A stretch of 23,100 bases of DNA, from the NCBI GenBank assembly GCA_036564135.1, contig DATCLC010000055.1, positions 1 to 23,100 on the forward strand, written 5' to 3'. A program made the translations under genes and the position numbers. Within the stretch, counting starts at the first letter, position 1. Each line of letters opens with the position of its first letter. This DNA comes from RSA11 sp036564135. GTDB taxonomy: Bacteria; Actinomycetota; Thermoleophilia; Solirubrobacterales; 70-9. Shown here piece after piece: positions 12,866 to 19,992 of the stretch. The notes under the pieces are model-generated. The model was not told the origin of the DNA and made no database searches. It saw nothing but the letters and a program-made list of their open reading frames with translations.

Positions 12866-14730
12866 AGCGCCGCTTCCTCCTCTCTGCGCTCGACCGCGAT
12901 CAGCCTGCTGACCGCGTCGATCAACGACAGGTGCGTGAACGCCTGTGGATAGTTGCCCAGGTGACGGCCGCTGCGCGGGTCGATCTCCTCCGCGTAGAGG
13001 CCGAGCGGGCCCGCGAACGACAGCAGCTTCTCGCAGAGCTCCCGCGCGCGCCCCACCTCGCCGATCACCGCGAGCGCCGAGACGAGCCAGAACGAGCAGA
13101 TGGTGAAGCTCCCCTCCTCCCCGCTGAGCCCGTCGTCGGTCTCGTGCGTGCGGTAGCGCAGGACCAGCCCGTCCTCGGTCAGCTCGTCGGCGATCGCGAG
13201 CACCGTGGCGCGCACGCGCTCGTCGTCGCCCGGCAGGAACTCCATGAGCGGGATCAAAAGCAGTGACGCGTCGAGGGCATCGCCGTCGTAGTGCTGGACG
13301 AAGACGCCGCGCTCGTCGACGCCGTTGGCGAGCACGTCGGCCTTGATCTCCTCGGCGACGGCGCGCCACGCGGCCGCGCGCTCGGCGTCGCCGCGCTGCT
13401 CGGCGAGCTTGGCCCCGCGGTCGAGCGCCACCCAGCACAGCACCTTCGAGCTCGTGAAGTGCTTGGGCTCCCCGCGGATCTCCCAGATGCCGCGGTCGGG
13501 CTCGCGCCAGTTCTCGATGGCCTGCTCGACGAGCTGGGCGATCCGCTCCCAGGCGGGCTCCGGCAGGGACTCGAACATCCGGTGGCGCGTGTTGATGTAG
13601 ACCGAGTCGAGGAGCATCCCCCAGACGTCGTGCTGGCGCTGGTCCCAGGCGCCGTTGCCGATCCGCACGGGGCGCGCGCCGTCGTAGCCGCTCAAATGGT
13701 CGAGCGTGCGCTCGTGGAGCTCGTGCTCGCCGCCAACCCCGTACATGATCTGCAGGCGCTCGCCGCCGACCGCCTCGATCACGAACGCGAAGTACTGGAA
13801 CGCCTCCCAGTGGAAGCCGAGCCGCAACAGCCCGGCGAGCATGAAGGCCGAGTCGCGGATCCACGAGTAGCGGTAGTCCCAGTTGCGCTCTCCCCCGGGC
13901 GTCTCGGGCAGCGAGGTCGTGGCCGCCGCGAGCACGGCGCCGGTGGGCCCGTAGCTGAGGCCCTTGAGCGTGAGCGCGCTCTGCTCGAGGTGGTCGCGCC
14001 ACGGGTGGTCCGGAATGCTCCCGCCCTTGAGCCACTCGCGCCAGCCGTGCGCCGTCTCCTCGGAGCGCGCGAAGGCCTCGGCGGTGTCGGCGGGCGGATC
14101 GCAGCGCCAGCTCAGCGCGGCGAAGGCCTCCTCGCCCTCGTGCAGGCGGGTGTGGGCGTAGGCCCGGGCCGGGGCGAGGTCGAGGTTGAGGCTCGTGACG
14201 AGCCGGAGCGCGGGCCCGCCCGAGCCCGGGGTGACGGTCGCGTCGCCGTAGCCCGTGCCCGACCACTCCCAGCGCCCGCTGCCGCGCCCGTAGTCGAAGG
14301 CCGGCATGCAGTTGAGGAACATCTCCACGTCGCCCTCGATGCAGCGGACCGTCCGCAGGAGCATGCCCTCGGCGGTGAAATCGGCGGGCGCGCGCCGGTA
14401 GCGCTCCGAGCGCGCGCCGTGCCAGGGCGCCATCACCAGGCAGTCGTGGACGACCGCCCAGCCGCTTGGCGTCTGCCAGGTGGTCTCGAGCACGAGCGTG
14501 CCGGGCAGGTACCGGCGCTCGCTGGGCACCCGCACCCCGTCGGGGGCGAAAGTGAACGAGCCCGCCTGGCGGTCGAGCAGGGCGCCGAACACGCTCGGGG
14601 AATCGGGCCGCGGCAAACACAGCCACTCGACCGCGCCGCTCGGCGCGACCAGCGCCGGCACCTCGCAATCCGACAGGAACGCGTAGTCCGCGATCGGCGG
14701 AAAGCGGCCGGTGCCGGCGGCTGCGCTCAT
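12862..14730 (-). CDS. GH15 family glycoside hydrolase (trehalase or glucoamylase-like)
   Basis: Inverting alpha-glucosidase, 622 aa, full length. The N-terminal beta-domain begins PPIADYAFLSDCEVPALVAPSG and continues to about 240. The (alpha/alpha)6 barrel follows, with the signature GGERNWDYRYSWIRDSAF (279-296). Likely acid and base glutamates are E417 in GIWEIRGE and E581/E582 in GLYAEEID. Also present are GEEGSFTICSFWLVSAL and NYPQAFTHLSLI, both typical of the family. Bacterial members of this subgroup include the mycobacterial GH15 trehalase and glucan 1,4-alpha-glucosidases; sequence alone does not separate them. No signal peptide, so a cytoplasmic substrate (trehalose or a storage alpha-glucan) is likely. 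It starts 37 bp after the pgi stop and overlaps glk by 4 nt. Confidence 0.9.
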   Translation of the reverse strand: MSAAAGTGRFPPIADYAFLSDCEVPALVAPSGAVEWLCLPRPDSPSVFGALLDRQAGSFTFAPDGVRVPSERRYLPGTLVLETTWQTPSGWAVVHDCLVMAPWHGARSERYRRAPADFTAEGMLLRTVRCIEGDVEMFLNCMPAFDYGRGSGRWEWSGTGYGDATVTPGSGGPALRLVTSLNLDLAPARAYAHTRLHEGEEAFAALSWRCDPPADTAEAFARSEETAHGWREWLKGGSIPDHPWRDHLEQSALTLKGLSYGPTGAVLAAATTSLPETPGGERNWDYRYSWIRDSAFMLAGLLRLGFHWEAFQYFAFVIEAVGGERLQIMYGVGGEHELHERTLDHLSGYDGARPVRIGNGAWDQRQHDVWGMLLDSVYINTRHRMFESLPEPAWERIAQLVEQAIENWREPDRGIWEIRGEPKHFTSSKVLCWVALDRGAKLAEQRGDAERAAAWRAVAEEIKADVLANGVDERGVFVQHYDGDALDASLLLIPLMEFLPGDDERVRATVLAIADELTEDGLVLRYRTHETDDGLSGEEGSFTICSFWLVSALAVIGEVGRARELCEKLLSFAGPLGLYAEEIDPRSGRHLGNYPQAFTHLSLIDAVSRLIAVERREEEAAL

Positions 14731-14767
14731 CGCGGCGGCACCGATCCCCGCGCTGTCCGGCGCGCCG

Positions 14768-16396
14768 TCACACCGCTTCCGCCTCGCTCGCCCGGGCCGC
14801 GCGGTAGCGGCGGATCAGCGCGTTGGTCGAGCTGTCGTGGTCGAGCGCGTCGCCGTCGGAGCCGCGCAGCTCCGGGACGATCCGCTTGGCGAGCGCCTTG
14901 CCGAGCTCGACCCCCCACTGGTCAAACGAGTTGATCCCCCACACCGCGCCCTGCGTGAACACGGAGTGCTCGTACAGCGCGACGAGGTTGCCGAGCACAA
15001 ACGGCGTGAGGCGCTCGGCGAGGATCATGTTGGAGGGCCGGTTGCCCGGGAAGGTGCGGTGCGAAACGAGCTCCTCGGGCACGCCCTCGGCGCGCACCTC
15101 GTCCGCGGTCTTGCCGAAGGCGAGCGCCTCGGCCTGGGCGAAGAGGTTCGCGACGAGCAGGTCGTGGTGCTCGCCGATCGGGTTGAGGCTCCGCAGGAAC
15201 CCGATGAAGTCGGCGGGCACGAGGTGGGTTCCCTGGTGCAGGAGCTGGAAGAAGGAGTGCTGCCCGTTCGTCCCCGGCTCGCCCCAGTAGATCGGCCCGG
15301 TCGCGGACTCGACCGGCGAGCCGTCGATGCGCACGCGCTTGCCGTTCGACTCCATCGTGAGCTGCTGCAGGTACGCCGGGAAGCGCTTCAGGTACTGGTC
15401 GTAGGGCAGCACCGCGACGCTCTGCGCCCCGAAGAAGTTCGCGTACCAGACCGTGAGCAGGCCGAGCAGCGCCGGCATGTTGCGCTCGAGCGGCTCGGTG
15501 CGGAAGTGCTCGTCGATCGCGTGGAAGCCCGCGAGCAGCTCGGCGAAGCGCTCGGAGCCGATCGCGATCATCGTCGAGAGCCCGATCGCCGAGTCCATCG
15601 AGTAGCGACCGCCGACCCAGTCCCAGAAGCCGAACATGTTCTGGGTGTCGATGCCGAACTCGGCGACGGCCTCCGCGTTCGTGGAGACGGCGACGAAGTG
15701 GCGGGCGATCGCCTCCTGCTCCCCGCCGAGGCCGGCGAGCGCCCACTCGCGGGCCGTCTTCGCGTTGGTCATCGTCTCGAGCGTCGTGAACGTCTTCGAG
15801 GAGACGATGAAGAGCGTCTCCGCCGGGTCGAGGTCGACGACGGCCTCGGCGAAGTCGGTGCCGTCCACGTTCGAGACGAAGCGGAAGTTCATCTCGCGCC
15901 GCGAGTAGTGGCGCAGGGCCTCGTACGCCATCACCGGGCCGAGGTCGGAGCCGCCGATGCCGATGTTGATCACGTTGCGGATCGGCCGGCCGGTGTGGCC
16001 CCGCCACTCGCCGCTGCGCACCCGGCCGGCGAAGTCGCTCATCCGCTCGAGCACCTCGTGCACCTCGGCGACGACGTCGGTCCCGTCGACGATCAGCGAG
16101 CGCTCGCGCGGCATGCGCAGGGCCACGTGCAGGACGGAGCGGTCCTCGGTCGAGTTGATGCGCTCGCCGCGGAACATCGCGTCACGGCGCTCCTCGACGC
16201 CCCGCTCGCGCGCCAGCGCCGCGAGCAGCTCGATCGTCTCGTCGGTGATCAGGTTCTTGGAATAGTCGAGGAAGAGGTCGGCGGCGGTGAGCGTCAGGCG
16301 CTCGCCGCGCTCGGGGTCCTCGGCGAAGAGATCGCGGAGGTGGTGCGCGCCGATGCGCTCCTGGTGGCGCGCGAGGGCGTCCCAGGCTGCGCTCAT
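14768..16396 (-). CDS. pgi: glucose-6-phosphate isomerase
   Basis: Interconverts glucose 6-phosphate and fructose 6-phosphate, linking glycolysis with pentose phosphate recycling. 542 aa, the long bacterial/eukaryal type. Motifs: NIGIGGSDLGP (144-154), SSKTFTTLET (199-208) for phosphate binding, TMESNGK with catalytic E349, GEPGTNGQHSFFQL with H380, and the family signature FDQWGVELGK ending in K500. The ATG overlaps the tkt stop (ATGA), so it is coupled to tkt. GH15 follows after 37 bp. It is a stand-alone enzyme: no transaldolase domain is fused to it, unlike the bifunctional Tal-Pgi proteins of some bacteria. Confidence 0.97.
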   Translation of the reverse strand: MSAAWDALARHQERIGAHHLRDLFAEDPERGERLTLTAADLFLDYSKNLITDETIELLAALARERGVEERRDAMFRGERINSTEDRSVLHVALRMPRERSLIVDGTDVVAEVHEVLERMSDFAGRVRSGEWRGHTGRPIRNVINIGIGGSDLGPVMAYEALRHYSRREMNFRFVSNVDGTDFAEAVVDLDPAETLFIVSSKTFTTLETMTNAKTAREWALAGLGGEQEAIARHFVAVSTNAEAVAEFGIDTQNMFGFWDWVGGRYSMDSAIGLSTMIAIGSERFAELLAGFHAIDEHFRTEPLERNMPALLGLLTVWYANFFGAQSVAVLPYDQYLKRFPAYLQQLTMESNGKRVRIDGSPVESATGPIYWGEPGTNGQHSFFQLLHQGTHLVPADFIGFLRSLNPIGEHHDLLVANLFAQAEALAFGKTADEVRAEGVPEELVSHRTFPGNRPSNMILAERLTPFVLGNLVALYEHSVFTQGAVWGINSFDQWGVELGKALAKRIVPELRGSDGDALDHDSSTNALIRRYRAARASEAEAV

Positions 16397-18453
16397 GCGA
16401 GCAGCTCCTTCGCGCGGGCGACCACGCGGTCGGGGGTGAAACCGAACTTCGTCTGGACGTCGCGCAGCGGCGCTGACGAACCGAATGTGTGCATACCGAT
16501 CATCCCGCCGGCGGATCCTACGTAGCGATCCCAGCCGAGGGTGGCCGCCTCCTCGATCCCCAGGCGGGCGGTGATCCCCGGGGGCAAAACCTCGTCGCGG
16601 TAGGCGGCGGGCTGGCGGTCGAAGAGGTGGAATGAGGGCAGGCTGACCACGCGCGTGCGCACGCCGTCCGCTGCGAGCCGCTCGTGCGCGGCGAGCGCGA
16701 GGTGCACGTCGCTGCCCGTCGCGATCAGGATCAGCTCGGGGTCGCCGTCGGGCGGGTCGGCGAGCACGTAGCCGCCGCGCCGCAGCCCGGCGGCGGGCGC
16801 GTAGCGGGTGCGGTCGATCGCCGGCACGTCCTGGCGGGTCAGAACGAGCGCGACCGGCTGGTGGTGCTGCTCCATCGCAAGCCGCCACGCCTCCGCGACC
16901 TCGGGGCCGTCGGCGGGGCGGATCACGTTGAGGCCCGGGATCGCCCGCAGCGAGGCGAGATGCTCGACCGGCTGGTGGGTGGGCCCGTCCTCCCCCAGCC
17001 CGATCGAGTCGTGCGTGAAGATGTGGATCACCGGCAGCTCCATGAGCGCCGAGAGCCGGATCGCGGGGCGCGCGTAGTCGGAGAAGACCAGGTAGGTGGA
17101 CCACGCGGGCCGCACCTTCGCGAGCGCCAGGCCGTTCGAGATCGCGGCCGCGGCGTGCTCGCGGATGCCGTAGTGGACCTGGCGGCCCGCGGGGGTGCGC
17201 GGCGTGAGAGCCTCCACCCCGTCGAGGCCCACGGCGGTCGAGCCGGTGAGGTCCGCCGAGCCGGCGACGAGCCACGGCACCCTCCGGGCAAGCGCGTTCA
17301 GCACCGCGTTGGACGCCTTGCGGGTGGCGAGCGGCTTCGCCTGGCCGGCGAAGTCGGGGATCTCGGCGTCCCAGCCGTCCGGCAGCTCGCGCCTCTGCAT
17401 GCGCTCGATCTCGTCGGCGAGCCCGGGGCGCTCGGCCCGGTAGCGCTCGAGCAGCGCCTCCCACTCGTTGCGCAAACGCCGCCCGCGCTCGCCGATGCCC
17501 GCCGCGAAGGCCCGGCGGACCTCGTCAGGGACGAGGAACTCGGCGTCGGGCGGCCAGCCGTAGGCCTCCTTGGTCGCCCGTACCTCGTCGGCGCCCAGCG
17601 GCTCCCCGTGCGCGGCGGCGGTGTCGACCTTGTGGGGCGAGCCGTAGCCGATGTGGCTGTCGACGATGACGAGCGTCGGCCGCTCGGCCTCGGCGCGGAA
17701 CGAGTCGAGCGCGGCGGAGAGCAGCCCGAGGTCGTTGGCGTCGCCGACCCGGGTCACGTGCCAGCCGTAGCCGGCGAAGCGCTCGGCGACGTCGTCGGTG
17801 TAGGTGATGGCGGTGTCGCCGTCGATCGAGATGTGGTTGTTGTCGTAGATCCAGCAGAGGTTCGCGAGCCGCTGGTTCCCCGCGATCGACGCCGCCTCTC
17901 CGGAGACGCCCTCCATGAGGTCGCCGTCGCCGCAGAGCACGTAGACGTCGTAGTCGAACAGCTCGTAGCCCGGGCGGTTGTAGCGGGCGGCGAGCCACCG
18001 GGAGGCGATCGCCATGCCGACGCTGGTCGCGACGCCTTGGCCGAGCGGGCCCGTGGTCGCCTCCACCCCCGACGTCCAGCGGTACTCGGGGTGGCCAGCC
18101 GCCTTGGAGTCGAGCTGGCGGAAGCGGCGGATGTCGTCGAGCGAGACGGCGGGCTCGCCGAGCGTCTCGTAGTCGGAGTCGACGGCGCGGACGTCCGCGA
18201 GGTGCAGCAGCGCGTAGAGCAGCATCGACGCGTGCCCGACCGAGAGGACGAACCGGTCGCGGTTCGGCCAGATCGGGTCGGAGGGGTCGAAGCGCAGGAA
18301 GCGCTGCCAGATCGCGTACGCGACCGGGGCCAGCGCCATCGGCGTGCCCGGGTGGCCCGAGTTGGCCGCCTGGATCGCGTCGATCGCGAGCGTCCGGATC
18401 GTGTTGACGCTCAACTCGTCGAGCGCACTCCCGTCGGTGGGCGTGGCCTCCAC
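16393..18453 (-). CDS. tkt: transketolase
   Basis: Thiamine-diphosphate enzyme moving two-carbon units between sugar phosphates, 686 aa. Motifs: NSGHPGTPM (H34), SVGHASMLLYALL (71-83), GPLGQG (135-140), the ThDP/metal motif GDGDLMEG...YDNNHISIDG (175-212), GIREHAAAA with catalytic E432, and THDSIGLGEDGPTHQPVEHL in the second domain. The start is GTG (reads MEATPTDGSALDEL); the frame is open further upstream but runs antisense into rpiA, and no family residues precede this start. A TACTCT hexamer ends 6 nt before the GTG, again pointing to a leaderless mRNA. First gene of the operon tkt-pgi-GH15-glk and divergent from rpiA. Confidence 0.96.
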   Translation of the reverse strand: MEATPTDGSALDELSVNTIRTLAIDAIQAANSGHPGTPMALAPVAYAIWQRFLRFDPSDPIWPNRDRFVLSVGHASMLLYALLHLADVRAVDSDYETLGEPAVSLDDIRRFRQLDSKAAGHPEYRWTSGVEATTGPLGQGVATSVGMAIASRWLAARYNRPGYELFDYDVYVLCGDGDLMEGVSGEAASIAGNQRLANLCWIYDNNHISIDGDTAITYTDDVAERFAGYGWHVTRVGDANDLGLLSAALDSFRAEAERPTLVIVDSHIGYGSPHKVDTAAAHGEPLGADEVRATKEAYGWPPDAEFLVPDEVRRAFAAGIGERGRRLRNEWEALLERYRAERPGLADEIERMQRRELPDGWDAEIPDFAGQAKPLATRKASNAVLNALARRVPWLVAGSADLTGSTAVGLDGVEALTPRTPAGRQVHYGIREHAAAAISNGLALAKVRPAWSTYLVFSDYARPAIRLSALMELPVIHIFTHDSIGLGEDGPTHQPVEHLASLRAIPGLNVIRPADGPEVAEAWRLAMEQHHQPVALVLTRQDVPAIDRTRYAPAAGLRRGGYVLADPPDGDPELILIATGSDVHLALAAHERLAADGVRTRVVSLPSFHLFDRQPAAYRDEVLPPGITARLGIEEAATLGWDRYVGSAGGMIGMHTFGSSAPLRDVQTKFGFTPDRVVARAKELLA

Positions 18454-18459
18454 CCCCTC

Positions 18460-18465
18460 AGAGTA
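18460..18465 (-). promoter_or_regulatory. -10 element, leaderless start of tkt
   Basis: On the minus strand TACTCT is followed by 6 nt and then the GTG. The 69-bp gap to the divergent rpiA start also holds the rpiA -10, so the two promoters sit back to back. Confidence 0.4.
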
Positions 18466-18509
18466 CGCGCGACGGGGTACACGTGCCCGGTGAATTTCCG
18501 CCGTTGATT

Positions 18510-18515
18510 TAAGTT
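18510..18515 (+). promoter_or_regulatory. -10 element, leaderless start of rpiA
   Basis: TAAGTT followed by exactly 7 nt, then the GTG at 18523. It lies in the AT-richest part of the gap (TTGATTTAAGTTT). No Shine-Dalgarno precedes the GTG. Confidence 0.5.
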
Positions 18516-18522
18516 TCCGCCC

Positions 18523-19170
18523 GTGAGCACGAGCGACGACGCCAAGCGCGCGGCCGCCGAGGCCGCCGCGGAACTGGTCGAAAGCGGCATGAGGGTCGGC
18601 CTCGGGACGGGCTCGACGGTGGCGCACCTGCTGCCCGCGATCGCCGCCCGCAACCTCGACATCCGCTGTGTGGCGACCTCGAACGCGACCGAGGCTCAGG
18701 CCCGCGAGCTGGGCATCCCCGTCGAGCCCTTCGAGGAGCTCGACCGCCTCGACATCGCGATCGACGGCGCCGACCAGATCGCCCCGGACGGCTGGCTCGT
18801 CAAGGGCGGCGGCGGCGCGCACACGCGCGAGAAGGTCGTCGCCGCGGCGGCCGAGCGGTTCGTCGTGATCGCCGACGAGTCGAAGCTGGTCGAACGGCTC
18901 ACGCCTCCGGTCCCCCTCGAGCTGCTCGCGTACGGGCTGCGCGCGACGCTGCGCGCCCTCGGCACGGCCCAGGTGCGCGAGGGCGCCCCGCCCAGCCCCG
19001 ACGCCGGCGTGATCGCCGACTACACGGGCGATGTGGACGACCCCGCCGAGCTCGCCAAGCGGCTCGCCGGCACCCCGGGCGTGGTCGACCACGGCCTGTT
19101 CGCCGCCGAGCTCGTGAGCGAGGCCCTCATCGGCCGCGCCGACGGCTCGGTGGACCGCCTGACGTTCTAG
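18523..19170 (+). CDS. rpiA: ribose-5-phosphate isomerase A
   Basis: Converts ribulose 5-phosphate to ribose 5-phosphate in the non-oxidative pentose phosphate branch; cytoplasmic, 215 aa. Motifs: GLGTGSTVAHLL (26-37), AIDGADQI with D81 and D84, WLVKGGGGAHTREKVVA with K94 and the catalytic-base position E103, and the late HGLFAAELV. The type is RpiA and not RpiB. The GTG start matches the normal N-terminus and has a -10 placed for a leaderless mRNA. It is divergent from tkt, whose product uses the pentose phosphates made here. It converges on pgl with a repeat pair between them. Confidence 0.95.
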   Translation: MSTSDDAKRAAAEAAAELVESGMRVGLGTGSTVAHLLPAIAARNLDIRCVATSNATEAQARELGIPVEPFEELDRLDIAIDGADQIAPDGWLVKGGGGAHTREKVVAAAAERFVVIADESKLVERLTPPVPLELLAYGLRATLRALGTAQVREGAPPSPDAGVIADYTGDVDDPAELAKRLAGTPGVVDHGLFAAELVSEALIGRADGSVDRLTF

Positions 19171-19216
19171 GCGCGCGCGCCCGGCGACACCCCCGCCCCG
19201 TCGATCGGGGCGCCCA

Positions 19217-19255
19217 CGACTTCGACCTTTCGTGGGACCAACCGTCGAAAAGTCG
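19217..19255 (+). repeat. 39-bp intergenic repeat, unit B1
   Basis: Matches A1 at 33 of 39 positions. It carries TTTCGT like A2 and ends GAAAAGTCG, which can pair with the leading CGACTTCGAC if two bases bulge. Starts 46 bp after the rpiA stop. Confidence 0.8.
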
Positions 19256-19274
19256 CACTCGCGAACGCGACCGT

Positions 19275-19323
19275 CGCGACTTCGACGTTTGGTGGGATCA
19301 ACCGTCGATAGGTCGAAGTCGCG
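19275..19323. terminator. perfect 12-bp stem formed by repeat B2
   Basis: CGCGACTTCGAC (19275-19286) and GTCGAAGTCGCG (19312-19323) are perfectly complementary around 25 nt, whose interior can form a smaller hairpin. It ends 3 bp before the pgl stop and lies between convergent rpiA and pgl, so it could end transcription from both sides. No T-run on either strand. Confidence 0.5.
19277..19315 (+). repeat. 39-bp intergenic repeat, unit B2
   Basis: 38 of 39 bases identical to A1 (11282), the only difference being GATAGG for GTTAGG. Starts exactly 60 bp after B1. Confidence 0.85.
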
Positions 19324-19326
19324 CGG

Positions 19327-19992
19327 TCAGGACAGCGCCGCGTGGTCCGCTACGAGGATCGCGTCCGCGGCGCGTACGCGGCCGGCGGGGATCGTCTCGT
19401 CGCCCGCGCGCAGGGCGCGCAGCGCCTCGCGCTTCTCGGCGCCGGTGACGAGCCAGAGCACGCGGCGCGCGGCGGCGAGCGCCGGGTAGGTGAGCGTGAC
19501 CCTGCGGTGCCCCTGGTAGGTGCCGCCGGTCGGGGCGACCAGGCGGTCCTCCACGTCGAGCACGTCATCGCCCGGCACAAGCGAGGCGGTGTGCCCGTCA
19601 GGGCCCAGCCCGAGGTGGACGAGGTCGAGGTGCGTGGGCAGCTCGGCCTCGTAGGCGAGCGCGGCGGCGTCGAGGTCGGCCGCGGCGACCCGCATCGGGC
19701 GCAGGCGCAGCACCGCGGCCGGCGGCAGGCTCCCGCGCAGGTGCGTGAGGTTGCGGTCCTGCGAACCGTTGGGCGCGACCCGCTCATCGACCTGGAAGAC
19801 GAGCCCGCGCTCCCAGGGCACGTCGTGGTCGGCCAGCCGCTCGCACATGAGCCAGGGAGTCCGCCCGCCGCTGAGCGCGATCATGAAGGTGCCGCGCGCC
19901 CCGAGGGCCTCGCTGACCGCGTCCGCGACCAGCCGCGCCGCGAGGGCGGCGGCCTCCGCCGCGTCGGCGGCCTCCTGCAGGCGCAGGCTCAG
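19327..19992 (-). CDS. pgl: 6-phosphogluconolactonase, probable CTG start
   Basis: Hydrolyses 6-phosphogluconolactone, the Zwf product, to 6-phosphogluconate. Family motifs: ALSGGRTP (39-46), FQVDERVAPNGSQDRN (66-81), HLDLVHLGLGPDGHTASLVPGD (121-142), and LTYPALAAARRVLWLVTGAEKREALR. The first in-frame ATG (19884) would begin at MIALSGG and lose the N-terminal helix. The frame is open back to a CTG at 19992 whose CTGA overlaps the gnd stop, with GAGGAGAAGG just upstream. The region between reads LSLRLQEAADAAEAAALAARLVADAVSEAL, a plausible first helix, and contains no in-frame ATG, GTG or TTG. With that start the protein has 221 aa, slightly under the family norm. Function is confident; the start codon is inference. 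Confidence 0.88.
   Translation of the reverse strand: MSLRLQEAADAAEAAALAARLVADAVSEALGARGTFMIALSGGRTPWLMCERLADHDVPWERGLVFQVDERVAPNGSQDRNLTHLRGSLPPAAVLRLRPMRVAAADLDAAALAYEAELPTHLDLVHLGLGPDGHTASLVPGDDVLDVEDRLVAPTGGTYQGHRRVTLTYPALAAARRVLWLVTGAEKREALRALRAGDETIPAGRVRAADAILVADHAALS

Noticed and set aside
16684..18507. 607-residue open frame on the + strand
   Set aside because: Antisense to tkt, which has all family motifs; the predicted protein is repetitive Arg/Val/Gly/Ala sequence. The same applies to the long frames opposite the CocE-like gene, the metallophosphoesterase gene, GH15, pgi and zwf.
16393..19092. tkt extended to 899 residues
   Set aside because: The extra N-terminal 213 residues are antisense to rpiA and unlike any transketolase; the GTG at 18453 gives a normal N-terminus.
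11282..19315. CRISPR arrays at the paired 39-bp repeats
   Set aside because: Each locus has only two units, the units differ at up to 10 of 39 positions within a locus, spacers are just 21 bp, and there is no cas gene in the window.
11282..19323. Composite mobile element bounded by the repeat pairs
   Set aside because: The pairs flank about 8 kb of core metabolic genes, but there is no transposase, no terminal inverted repeats (the units are direct) and no target duplication seen.
19327..19884. pgl starting at the ATG at 19884
   Set aside because: It would remove the first helix before ALSGGRTP, while the preceding open frame encodes one and begins at a CTGA overlap with a good ribosome site.
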